Source: Bacillota bacterium (lineage in GTDB: Bacteria; Bacillota; Clostridia; Lachnospirales; Lachnospiraceae). Taken from it: 39,769 nt of DNA. This document shows, piece by piece, positions 1 through 8,619 of the stretch (positions are counted from its first letter, which is position 1; each line of letters begins with the position of its first letter). Both the position numbers and the translations under genes were made by a program. The stretch covers positions 1 through 39,769 of the forward strand of contig JAUNDN010000023.1 of the NCBI GenBank assembly GCA_030526045.1, in the 5' to 3' direction. The notes below the pieces were generated by a model. That model was not told where the DNA came from, did no database searches, and worked only from the letters and a program-made list of their open reading frames with translations.

Positions 1-25
1 TTCTATTGGAAACACTTTCAGCTGC

Positions 26-1279
26 TTATTCTGATGCTTTGTCTTCTTCGGTTGATTCTGTTTCTTCCGTTGCCTGCGTATCAATGGTAAGATATTTCAA
101 ATGACCTTTGGTATCAATAATCTGATATTTTTCAACAAGTGCAGTCATATATTCGGAAACTCTCTGTGTGGCAATGGTATCAGAAATCTTCTCATCATCT
201 GCCTCATCATAATATCTCTTAATAAATTCTACAACATAATATCTGTCGTTTTCTGTATCCTCAAGTACTGCCTTATCGCCTTCCACTCTGGCATCATCGT
301 AAAGCCAGTCTGCCATTACCGTTGTAAGACCTGAACGATATCTTCCCTCAGAAAGACTGTACTCTGTTTCCGGATCCTCATAGGATTCCTTCTGCTCCTG
401 CGTTGCATTTTCCACACAAAGAGCTTCAAAATCTCCGCCTTCCTGATAAGCCTTCAGCATGGCATCTGCTTTGGCTTTATTATCCTCCATCGCCTTCTTG
501 ACATCCTCTTCGGAGGCTTCAGAATCAAGTCCTGTCGTAAAAATAAAGCTTCTGTAATCAACCTTATCGTAATCGAGCACATGTTCATCGTAATATGTCT
601 TGATCTCTTCCGCTTTAGGAGCATTGTCCTTGAGAAGCTGATCATAATAAGCGCCCGCTACAATTCCGTCCTTGACAAAGGATTCAATATTATTCTTTGT
701 TGCATAAGTTCCAAATGCCTGCTTATAGTAATCGCTTAAGGAGGTACCGGCGCTTTCAGCAGCGGATGTAACCCCTTCAAGGAAGCTGTCATATTCAGCC
801 TGCGCATCATAGGTAAATCCATTCTTCTTAGCATCATCCAGCATCGCTTTCGTCTGCTTGATCTGCTCAGCAGTCATCTGGTCAAACATATCCTTCCATG
901 TCATTTCTTCCGTATACATCTGCTGATCATAAGGAATGGATGTGTCAAGTCCCATATAAGGAAGGATAGATCCGTAGGTCATCATATAACTATTTACCGT
1001 TGATTGGTAATAATAGTCATATTCAAGCTGACTTACCTTATACTCTCCCACTTCAATGTAGGTTCCGTTAAGTGCAAGACTTTTTCTTCCAATAGAATAT
1101 CCCACAGATCCTCCGATCAAAATGACAAGAGCGGCAACAATTGCGATAGTGATCACTTTGGTCAGTTTCTCCTGTTTCTTTTCCTTTTCCTTCTGAACCT
1201 TGCGGGCTTCCATTTTACGATCATATTTGGTCTGAACCTTCTGTTCATAATTACCTTCAGGCACAGTGTTTTTAGCCAT
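26..1279 (-). CDS. Membrane-anchored foldase-like protein (SurA/PrsA-like, degenerate parvulin region)
   Basis: The predicted protein has 417 residues. A very basic, charged N-terminus of about 40 residues is followed by one hydrophobic segment (residues about 43-62, VITIAIVAALVILIGG) and a long acidic extracytoplasmic part. This suggests an N-in, C-out anchor rather than a cleaved signal peptide. The outer part has the helical layout of SurA_N-type chaperone domains, and a stretch around residues 225-370 resembles a parvulin-like insertion but lacks clear catalytic motifs. I infer a secretion foldase role; a purely structural role is possible. The start at 1279 is chosen because AGGAGG lies 10 bases upstream of ATG (MAKNT). 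An in-frame ATG nine codons earlier overlaps that site and has none of its own. It follows leuD after an 83-base gap and probably has its own promoter. Confidence 0.7.
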   Translation of the reverse strand: MAKNTVPEGNYEQKVQTKYDRKMEARKVQKEKEKKQEKLTKVITIAIVAALVILIGGSVGYSIGRKSLALNGTYIEVGEYKVSQLEYDYYYQSTVNSYMMTYGSILPYMGLDTSIPYDQQMYTEEMTWKDMFDQMTAEQIKQTKAMLDDAKKNGFTYDAQAEYDSFLEGVTSAAESAGTSLSDYYKQAFGTYATKNNIESFVKDGIVAGAYYDQLLKDNAPKAEEIKTYYDEHVLDYDKVDYRSFIFTTGLDSEASEEDVKKAMEDNKAKADAMLKAYQEGGDFEALCVENATQEQKESYEDPETEYSLSEGRYRSGLTTVMADWLYDDARVEGDKAVLEDTENDRYYVVEFIKRYYDEADDEKISDTIATQRVSEYMTALVEKYQIIDTKGHLKYLTIDTQATEETESTEEDKASE

Positions 1280-1330
1280 TTGTAAAGGTCCTCCTCTTTC
1301 TATCAATTATCAAACTTTTTCACTTTTGCT

Positions 1331-1336
1331 ATTCTA
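1331..1336 (-). promoter_or_regulatory. Candidate extended -10 box for the foldase-like gene
   Basis: On the minus strand TGATAGAAT gives a TGn extended -10 with hexamer TAGAAT, about 50 bases upstream of the ATG at 1279. No good -35 hexamer is visible, which extended -10 promoters can tolerate. This is a prediction from motif matching only. Confidence 0.4.
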
Positions 1337-1362
1337 TCACATTTCTTTGTAGAAGAAAACCT

Positions 1363-1851
1363 TTATTTCTGATTAATATAATTTACCAGTCCCTCTGCAG
1401 CAATGATCCTTTGCATAAATTCCGGAAATGCCTGACCTTTAAACTGTGTTCCTTTGGTCAGATTCTTTATGATGCCACTGTCAAAATCAACCTCAACCTC
1501 ATCTCCGTTCTCAATGCCCTTCGAAGCCTCCGGGCATTCAATGATCGGCAGACCGATATTGATGGCATTTCTGTAAAAGATCCGGGCAAAGGTTTCGGCA
1601 ATAACACAGCTCACCCCCGATGCTTTAATTGCAATCGGTGCATGTTCTCTGGAAGAACCGCATCCGAAATTTTTATCTGCAACAATGATATCTCCTTTAT
1701 TTACTTTCCTGACAAATTCACTGTCAATATCCTCCATACAGTGGGCTGCAAGCTCCGCCGGATCGGAGGAATTCAGATATCTTGCCGGAATGATCACATC
1801 CGTATCCACATTATCTCCATATTTAAAAACAATTCCTTTTGCTGCTTTCAT
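1363..1851 (-). CDS. leuD: 3-isopropylmalate dehydratase small subunit
   Basis: This is the small (swivel-domain) subunit of isopropylmalate isomerase, which converts 2-isopropylmalate to 3-isopropylmalate in leucine synthesis. The protein has 162 residues. It carries the family's N-terminal [15 protein letters not shown] segment and the [10 protein letters not shown] substrate-loop motif, followed by [18 protein letters not shown]. The short length fits the LeuD2 (archaeal/clostridial) type, matching the short LeuC beside it. The ATG at 1851 is chosen because AAGGAGGAG precedes it. A longer in-frame extension to 1938 would overlap leuC and adds non-conserved sequence. leuC ends 16 bases upstream, so the two subunits are co-transcribed and would form the heterodimer. 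leuA and leuB are not in the window. Confidence 0.95.
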   Translation of the reverse strand: MKAAKGIVFKYGDNVDTDVIIPARYLNSSDPAELAAHCMEDIDSEFVRKVNKGDIIVADKNFGCGSSREHAPIAIKASGVSCVIAETFARIFYRNAINIGLPIIECPEASKGIENGDEVEVDFDSGIIKNLTKGTQFKGQAFPEFMQRIIAAEGLVNYINQK

Positions 1852-1867
1852 AGTCTCCTCCTTATCC

Positions 1868-3133
1868 TCAATCAAGCTGGCAGGGACAGGAAATTTTCCC
1901 TGTGACTGCACTTGCTGCTGCGACAGCGGGGCTGGCAAGATAAATTTCGGAATTTACATGTCCCATACGCCCTACAAAGTTACGATTGGTGGTAGAAACA
2001 CAGCGCTCTCCCTCAGCTAGAATTCCCATATAGCCTCCCAGGCAGGGACCACAGGTAGGGGTGCTTACTACTGCGCCGGCCTCAATAAAGGTTTTTAGCA
2101 AACCTTCCTCCATCGCCTGCATATAAATAGCCTGGGTTGCAGGGATCACTATGCAACGCATTCCTTTCGCCACATGTCTGCCCTTTAACACTTCTGCTGC
2201 AATACGCATATCATCCATACGTCCGTTAGTACAGGAACCGATCACTACCTGATCAATCTTAATATCCTCTGTAATCTCATCAATGGTTTTCGTATTCTCG
2301 GGAAGGTGTGGAAATGCAATGGTCGGTCGCAGAGTACTCAGATCGATGGTATACTCTTCGTCATAAACAGCATCTTCATCCGCTTCATAAATGGTATAAG
2401 GCTTCACAGAATGCTCCTTCATATACGCAATTGCCAACTCATCTACCGGGAAAATACCATTCTTTCCTCCGGCTTCAATTGCCATGTTTGCTATAGTAAA
2501 CCGGTCATCCATGGTAAGATTTGCAATTCCTTCGCCCACAAATTCCATAGATTTATATAAAGCCCCATCAACGCCGATCATACCGATAATATGTAAGATC
2601 ACATCCTTACCGCTGACCCATTTAGAAGGCTTTCCGATCAGATTAAACTTAATGGCAGAAGGCACTTTAAACCATGCTTTCCCCGTTGCCATTCCTGCAG
2701 CCATATCCGTACTGCCGACACCTGTTGAAAACGCACCTAATGCACCATAGGTACAGGTGTGAGAATCCGCCCCGATAATTACATCGCCTGCCACCGTCAG
2801 TCCCTTTTCCGGAAGAAGGGCATGCTCAATTCCCATTTCACCAACCTCAAAATAATTGGTAATTTCATTGCGGCGTGCAAATTCTCTTACACATTTACAG
2901 TGCTCCGCAGATTTAATATCCTTATTGGGTACAAAATGATCAGGCACCAGGGCAATCTTATCCTTGTTAAAAACCCCGTCAACCTTCATTTTTTCCATTT
3001 CTTTAATTGCAACCGGACTGGTGATATCATTTCCAAGCACCAGATCCAAATCTGCTTCGATCAACTGTCCTGCTTCCACCTTATCAAGTCCTGCATGGGC
3101 AGCTAATATCTTCTGAGTCATCGTCATTCCCAT
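1868..3133 (-). CDS. leuC: 3-isopropylmalate dehydratase large subunit
   Basis: This is the [4Fe-4S] catalytic subunit of isopropylmalate isomerase (aconitase superfamily). It has 421 residues, the size of the LeuC2/homoaconitase-like group and shorter than the roughly 466 residues of the E. coli type. Visible cluster-ligand motifs are GSCTNGR in the middle and [10 protein letters not shown] near the C-terminus. [20 protein letters not shown] is also present, with its conserved His and Cys. AGGAGG lies upstream of the ATG at 3133. It sits 15 bases downstream of the asparaginase gene and 16 bases upstream of leuD, so the three genes form one likely transcript. The cluster makes the enzyme oxygen-sensitive, in keeping with an anaerobic host. 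Confidence 0.95.
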   Translation of the reverse strand: MGMTMTQKILAAHAGLDKVEAGQLIEADLDLVLGNDITSPVAIKEMEKMKVDGVFNKDKIALVPDHFVPNKDIKSAEHCKCVREFARRNEITNYFEVGEMGIEHALLPEKGLTVAGDVIIGADSHTCTYGALGAFSTGVGSTDMAAGMATGKAWFKVPSAIKFNLIGKPSKWVSGKDVILHIIGMIGVDGALYKSMEFVGEGIANLTMDDRFTIANMAIEAGGKNGIFPVDELAIAYMKEHSVKPYTIYEADEDAVYDEEYTIDLSTLRPTIAFPHLPENTKTIDEITEDIKIDQVVIGSCTNGRMDDMRIAAEVLKGRHVAKGMRCIVIPATQAIYMQAMEEGLLKTFIEAGAVVSTPTCGPCLGGYMGILAEGERCVSTTNRNFVGRMGHVNSEIYLASPAVAAASAVTGKISCPCQLD

Positions 3134-3148
3134 TGTTTTTCCTCCTGT

Positions 3149-4204
3149 TTATTTACCATCCCAGTTACATTCTTCACCAACAGTTGGTAATATCTCATAA
3201 AAGAGATTTTTTTTCATAAATTCTTTTGGCTCATATAACTGCTGATGATAGGCCAGTGTCAGTTTTGCATGTGCCGCTTCTGTTGAAATGTTTCTAAGGG
3301 GAATTGCACCTGCTTCCAAAATATCAATACTTGTTGCGTATAAATCATTTTCTTCCTGCTTAAAAGAACTTACATAGGTTTCAATTCCCTTTTTATTACA
3401 CTCCCTAATAAATTCAACAGCTGAATAATTACCTTTTCCACTACACGCAGTAGCCGAATGATAGAGGCAATGTAATACAGCCCCTACATTATCATCCAGG
3501 GAAATATGACTGTAATTAAGCCCCGGATATGGATGAATAAGCACTATTTCTTTTTGAGTTTCCGGTTTTCTAATTACAACCTTATCTTTTGCTGTATTCA
3601 ATTCTTCTATTGAAGGATTTTGTCTGCTGTCGCATCTCTCAAAACGACCATTTATCATTCTTCCGAAGTCAATCTTACCATAACTGGAAAACTGATCAAG
3701 ATAAGTATCCGCTTCAACCAATCTTGTTGCCAGATAGACAATATTTTCTTTTTTGTTATTCTGGAAAATTGTAAATACGCCTTTTACTTTCTTTTCGCGA
3801 ATAAAGCAGACCGCATTATAAAAATTGTCAAGTCCGTTGCTTCTTTCATCGGTCAGTTCATAATTACTGGCAATTAGAACGATCGGTATTTTCGTCTGCC
3901 TATAACAATAACCCAACATTGCAGAAGTATATGCCAGTGTATCCGATCCATGTGTCACAATGATTCCTTCATATCTGTTCATATCAACCCGGTCAAGGCA
4001 ATCACACAATACTTTCCAATGCTGTGGTTTCAGATTCTCACTCAAAATGGTTAGCGGCTGAATGACATCAAACTCTACATTTTTCCCATACCGTTCTTCA
4101 TATAAGCCGATAAGTCTATATGCTGATACTTCATTTACATCAATTATTTTGTCTTCAACCCGGCTTCCGATCGTACCACCTGTCAATACAACAAGAACAC
4201 TCAC
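3149..4204 (-). CDS. L-asparaginase family protein
   Basis: The 351-residue protein begins VLVVLTGGTIGS, the signature carrying the first catalytic Thr (residue 8) of the type I/II asparaginase family, which hydrolyses L-asparagine to aspartate and ammonia. The second motif is THGSDTLAYTSAML; the usual HGTDT is HGSDT here, a conservative Thr-to-Ser change. There is no signal peptide, so it is expected in the cytosol. The start is GTG at 4204 with AAAGGTGG upstream. The last third is less like well-known asparaginases, so the true substrate (asparagine, glutamine or a related amide) is uncertain. It sits between the ilvC terminator and leuC, an unusual place for this enzyme. Aspartate feeds the asd and argH routes elsewhere in the window. 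Confidence 0.8.
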   Translation of the reverse strand: MSVLVVLTGGTIGSRVEDKIIDVNEVSAYRLIGLYEERYGKNVEFDVIQPLTILSENLKPQHWKVLCDCLDRVDMNRYEGIIVTHGSDTLAYTSAMLGYCYRQTKIPIVLIASNYELTDERSNGLDNFYNAVCFIREKKVKGVFTIFQNNKKENIVYLATRLVEADTYLDQFSSYGKIDFGRMINGRFERCDSRQNPSIEELNTAKDKVVIRKPETQKEIVLIHPYPGLNYSHISLDDNVGAVLHCLYHSATACSGKGNYSAVEFIRECNKKGIETYVSSFKQEENDLYATSIDILEAGAIPLRNISTEAAHAKLTLAYHQQLYEPKEFMKKNLFYEILPTVGEECNWDGK

Positions 4205-4250
4205 AATAAATTGCCACCTTTCTCCTATTATGAATCCTATAGTTTTAGCG

Positions 4251-4264
4251 GGAACTTACGTTCC
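4251..4264. promoter_or_regulatory. Short palindrome upstream of the asparaginase-leuCD unit
   Basis: GGAACTTACGTTCC is a GGAAC/GTTCC inverted repeat with a 4-base spacer, about 47 bases upstream of the asparaginase GTG and just after the ilvC terminator. It could be an operator or a small RNA hairpin. There is no direct support beyond the symmetry and position. Confidence 0.3.
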
Positions 4265-4275
4265 TGTTCTTCTGT

Positions 4276-4307
4276 AAAAAAGCCAGGGCCGTAACGCCCC
4301 GGCTTTT
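4276..4307 (-). terminator. Rho-independent terminator after ilvC
   Basis: On the minus strand GCCGGGGC-GTTACG-GCCCTGGC forms an 8-bp GC-rich stem with one G-U pair and a 6-base loop. A run of T residues follows and matching A residues precede it. It begins 20 bases after the ilvC stop codon and separates ilvC from the asparaginase-leuCD genes, or allows partial read-through. Confidence 0.9.
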
Positions 4308-4326
4308 ATATGATTTTAAAATCAAC

Positions 4327-5409
<1,083 letters not shown>

Positions 5410-5442
5410 CTAAAAGGGCACTCAATATGTCCTCAAAGCTTC

Positions 5443-5940
5443 TTACAGATAGGTAACGTTCTCTGTTCCTCTTCCAAGCCCTGCAATACCGGTTCTTGCA
5501 AGCTCCAGAATTTCATAACCCTCCAGGAGATTGATGAATGCGTCTATCTTTGCCTGGTTCCCCGTCAGTTCAACAATCAGGCTGTCAGAAGCAACATCAA
5601 TGATCTTCGCACGGAAGATATCTGCCACTGCAATCACGCCCTGTCTTTCTTTACTGTCAGTTTTTACTTTGATCAGAGCCAGTTCCCTATAAACACTGTT
5701 TTCAGGTTCCAGTTCCTTGATATCCCTGACATCAACCAGCTTAGCCACCTGCTTCTCAATCTGATCCAGAATCTCATCATCACCGGACGCCACAATCGTA
5801 ATTCTGGTAAATCTTGGATCAGCAGTCACACCCGCTGTGATACTCTCGATATTATAGCCTCTTCTTGAAAAAAGACCTGAAATCCGGCTCAAAACACCGG
5901 ATGTATTATCTACCAAAAGCTGAAAAACCTTCTTACGCAA
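5443..5940 (-). CDS. ilvH: Acetolactate synthase small (regulatory) subunit, second copy
   Basis: The 165-residue ACT-domain regulatory subunit binds valine for feedback control of acetolactate synthase. It shows the family pattern FQLLVDNTSGVLSRISGLFSRRGYNIESI at the N-terminus, SVYRELALIKVK in the middle and a C-terminal domain ending in ELARTGIAGLGRG. The start is a TTG at 5940 (LRKKVF) with AAGGAGGATG upstream. A start at 5979 would lie inside the promoter and upstream of the ribosome binding site, so I reject it. It has its own strong promoter at 5970-5998, so it and ilvC can be transcribed apart from ilvB-ilvH1. It may serve the distant second large subunit at 36682-38361 as well as the local one. 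Confidence 0.9.
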   Translation of the reverse strand: MRKKVFQLLVDNTSGVLSRISGLFSRRGYNIESITAGVTADPRFTRITIVASGDDEILDQIEKQVAKLVDVRDIKELEPENSVYRELALIKVKTDSKERQGVIAVADIFRAKIIDVASDSLIVELTGNQAKIDAFINLLEGYEILELARTGIAGLGRGTENVTYL

Positions 5941-5969
5941 TTTTTCATCCTCCTTAGCATTTGTCCAAT

Positions 5970-5998
5970 ATTTTATCAATTCAGACTATAAAAGTCAA
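5970..5998 (-). promoter_or_regulatory. Internal promoter for ilvH2-ilvC
   Basis: The minus strand reads TTGACT, 17 bases, TAAAAT. The -35 is at 5993-5998 and the -10 at 5970-5975, preceded by TGA (extended -10). The predicted transcription start near 5963 leaves about 23 bases before the TTG start at 5940, enough for the AAGGAGG site. This also settles the start codon of the gene. Confidence 0.75.
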
Positions 5999-6029
5999 CT
6001 TACATAATTAATAGGTTTATTGATTTATT

Positions 6030-6515
6030 TTAATCTGTTTCATTACATTTCTGAAGAGCCAGCGTACCGGTACGTGCAACCTCAACAATGCTGACTGACT
6101 TGAACATACTGATTAAAAGCTGTACTCTCTCCGGTGTATCACACATTTGTATCAGCATCATATTCTTGGACATATCTACAATCTGTGCCTTCATAATATC
6201 GCAGGTTTCCATAATATCCCTGCGGTTTGATTTATTATATTTCACCTTCATGAGTAACAGTTCTCTGCTGATACTGCTGGTTTCACCAAAGGTTTTCACC
6301 TTAATAACATCCAGCTTCTTATTCAGCTGCTTTTCAATTTGTTCAATGGTACGGTTGTCTCCGCTACTGACAATCGTCATGCAGGATACATCCGGATCAT
6401 CTGTCTCTCCCACTGCAAGGGAATCGATGTTAAAGCATCTTCTGGAAAACAGACCTGCAACCTTGCATAAAACACCGGAACGGTTTTCCACCAGAACGGA
6501 ATAAATTCTTTTCAT
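6030..6515 (-). CDS. ilvN: Acetolactate synthase small (regulatory) subunit, first copy
   Basis: This is a 161-residue paralogue of the regulatory subunit next to it. It begins MKRIYSVLVENRSGVLCKVAGLF, the ACT-domain start, and continues RRCFNIDSLAVGETDD. SISRELLLMKVKY follows, and the C-terminus is EVARTGTLALQK. GGAGGAAC precedes ATG at 6515. It starts 11 bases downstream of the ilvB stop, so it is the direct partner of that large subunit. It differs from the second copy in much of its C-terminal half, so the two may not respond to the same effector. The symbol is by analogy; ilvH and ilvN cannot be told apart by sequence here. Confidence 0.88.
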   Translation of the reverse strand: MKRIYSVLVENRSGVLCKVAGLFSRRCFNIDSLAVGETDDPDVSCMTIVSSGDNRTIEQIEKQLNKKLDVIKVKTFGETSSISRELLLMKVKYNKSNRRDIMETCDIMKAQIVDMSKNMMLIQMCDTPERVQLLISMFKSVSIVEVARTGTLALQKCNETD

Positions 6516-6526
6516 GTCTGTTCCTC

Positions 6527-8143
6527 CTACTTTACAAGATCCATTGGATCAATGATACATTCTAACAATACCGATTCGTCTTTTACCAGAAAATCATCCA
6601 GTGTCTTCTTAGCATGATCCATATTCTCAAGCCGTAAATATTTCATTCCATAGGCTTCAGAAAGCTTCTCAAGATCAGGACTGCCTGACAGATCAACCAC
6701 CGAATAATTGTCCTTATAGGTATAGTGCTGATATTCTCTGACCATACCCAGATAATTATTTTTCAGAACTACAATTTTGACCGGAATATCATGCTGACGC
6801 ATTGTGGCGAGTTCCATCATGGACATCTGAAAGGAACCGTCTCCGCAAACAGCAATAACCTGCTTCTTCTTATCTACCAGTTTGGCTCCCATAGCCGCAG
6901 GAATGGAATACCCCATGGTTCCCATACCTCCGGAGGTTAAAAACTTCCCATTCTTCACAATGTGATAGCCACAGGACCAGATCTGGTTCTGACCCACATC
7001 CGCAACATAAATGCCATCCTCCTGCATCTTTTCCGAAAGCATTGTGATAAAGCCTGCCGGATCCACGTAATTTGGGTCAGGATTTCTATTAGGCATCATC
7101 ATCTTCTTATATTCCCTTAAGCAATCGACCCATTCCTTATGCTCACAGTCAAACTCCTGCTCCAATAAATCTTTGAAAATATGCTTAGCATCCCCCACAA
7201 GCGGGATTGCGGGTCCTACATTTTTACCGATTTCTGCAGGGTCCACATCAATATGTATCAACACTTTGTTTTCTGTAATCAGATCCGGCTGGTTCACTGC
7301 ACGGTCTGCCACTCTTGCTCCCACCATAATGAGCAGATCCGATTCATTCATCGCCCTGTTCGCATAGGGTTTTCCGTTATTTCCCACCATACCGAAATAG
7401 AGCGGATGCTCGGTCGGCATAGCGCCAATTCCCATCATCGTAGAGACAACCGGAATCTCATATTTTTCCACAAATGTACGTAATTCCTTCTCACTTTCAG
7501 ATAGAAGAACTCCGCCCCCTGCACAGATAATCGGCCTTTTTGCCTTTTCAAGTTCTGCCACAACCTTCTTAATCTGCGCCATATTACCCTTTACGGTAGG
7601 CTTGTAAGTACGCATGGATACAGATTCGGGGTAAGCAAATTTCCTGATTTCCGCATTCTGGATATCAATTGGAACATCTATCAGAACAGGCCCCTTTCTA
7701 CCGGTATTTGCGATATGAAAAGCCTCCTTAAAAATTCTGGGAATGTCATTTACATTCTTCACCAGATAACTGTATTTTACAAAAGATTCCACTGCTCCTG
7801 TAATATCTGCCTCTTGAAAAACATCGCTGCCAAGGAGAGCCGAATTTACCTGCCCGGTAATGCATACAATCGGAATACTGTCCGCAAATGCCGTTGCAAT
7901 TCCTGTAATCACATTGGTTGCACCGGGGCCGGAGGTGACAGCACAGACACCAACCTTTCCGGATACTCTGGCAAATCCGCTCGCCGCATGAGCGGCATTC
8001 TGCTCGGTTCTAATTAATATTGTCTTTATTTTTGAGTCAAGAATGCTGTTATAAAAAGGACAAATCGCTACACCGGGATAACCGAATACATATTCAACCC
8101 CTTCCTCTTCCAAGCACTTAATTATTGCATCTGCTCCTATCAT
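6527..8143 (-). CDS. ilvB: Acetolactate synthase large subunit, first copy
   Basis: This thiamine-diphosphate enzyme of 538 residues condenses pyruvate with pyruvate or 2-oxobutyrate, the first common branched-chain step. Visible features are the N-terminal GYPG segment, the catalytic Glu in RTEQNAAHAASGFAR, SGPGATN, the FQEADI segment of anabolic synthases, and the ThDP motif GDGSFQMSMMELAT ending in KNNYLGM. The central domain carries the FAD-type fold. AGGAAGG lies upstream of ATG at 8143. It is followed at 11 bases by its small subunit and preceded at 38 bases by a small membrane protein gene coupled to metH. It is clearly diverged from the 559-residue copy at 36682-38361, for example GYPGVAICPFYN here against GYPGGTILNVYD there. 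Confidence 0.95.
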   Translation of the reverse strand: MIGADAIIKCLEEEGVEYVFGYPGVAICPFYNSILDSKIKTILIRTEQNAAHAASGFARVSGKVGVCAVTSGPGATNVITGIATAFADSIPIVCITGQVNSALLGSDVFQEADITGAVESFVKYSYLVKNVNDIPRIFKEAFHIANTGRKGPVLIDVPIDIQNAEIRKFAYPESVSMRTYKPTVKGNMAQIKKVVAELEKAKRPIICAGGGVLLSESEKELRTFVEKYEIPVVSTMMGIGAMPTEHPLYFGMVGNNGKPYANRAMNESDLLIMVGARVADRAVNQPDLITENKVLIHIDVDPAEIGKNVGPAIPLVGDAKHIFKDLLEQEFDCEHKEWVDCLREYKKMMMPNRNPDPNYVDPAGFITMLSEKMQEDGIYVADVGQNQIWSCGYHIVKNGKFLTSGGMGTMGYSIPAAMGAKLVDKKKQVIAVCGDGSFQMSMMELATMRQHDIPVKIVVLKNNYLGMVREYQHYTYKDNYSVVDLSGSPDLEKLSEAYGMKYLRLENMDHAKKTLDDFLVKDESVLLECIIDPMDLVK

Positions 8144-8181
8144 CTTATCAATCCTTCCTGCTTTTCTCTACCTAATATCTG

Positions 8182-8619
8182 TTATCTTGTAAACTTACCG
8201 AAAAAGTTGGCCAGGGGTTCCACCACAGCACCAAGATCTTCAATTGCACTGTTTAATCCCTCGAAATCAATACCTTCGATTTTTTCCATGACTCCTGTCA
8301 GTGTCTCAGAATTATCCGTGATAAAAGTATCCATGTTATCTCCCATCGTCGTAATGGATTCACTCATGCTCGTAATGCTTTCAATTGCCTCATTTGCAAG
8401 CGTGATCGTCTCCGATGCCTGAGCCATGATACTGTTTGCATTCTCAATTGTAAGAATTAGCTTCGGCACCAACACAGCCATACACAAAGCAATACCGCCG
8501 GCTATGACCAAGGTCAACACTGTTCTGATTCTCGCATAGAATAATTGCTTTTTTGAATTATTGACAAGTTCTTCCAAAAGAGAATTCTCTGTTATCTTCT
8601 GTACTTCCGTACTATCCAT
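8182..8619 (-). CDS. Small single-pass membrane protein with a helical tail, unknown function
   Basis: The protein has 145 residues. A short polar N-terminus is followed by one transmembrane segment (about residues 33-56, VLTLVIAGGIALCMAVLVPKL). The rest is a long Ser/Thr/Glu-rich helical region with heptad-like spacing (for example SITSMSESITTMGDNMDTF), ending in NFFGKFTR. I do not recognise the family; it has the look of a membrane-anchored coiled coil. Its ATG overlaps the last base of the metH stop codon (TAATG), and the GGAGG site lies inside the final codons of metH. Its translation is therefore coupled to methionine synthase. The ilvB start follows after 38 bases. Confidence 0.75.
   Translation of the reverse strand: MDSTEVQKITENSLLEELVNNSKKQLFYARIRTVLTLVIAGGIALCMAVLVPKLILTIENANSIMAQASETITLANEAIESITSMSESITTMGDNMDTFITDNSETLTGVMEKIEGIDFEGLNSAIEDLGAVVEPLANFFGKFTR

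Noticed and set aside
1852-1938. N-terminal extension of leuD
   Set aside because: It overlaps leuC and the added residues do not look like the family; the ribosome site supports 1851.
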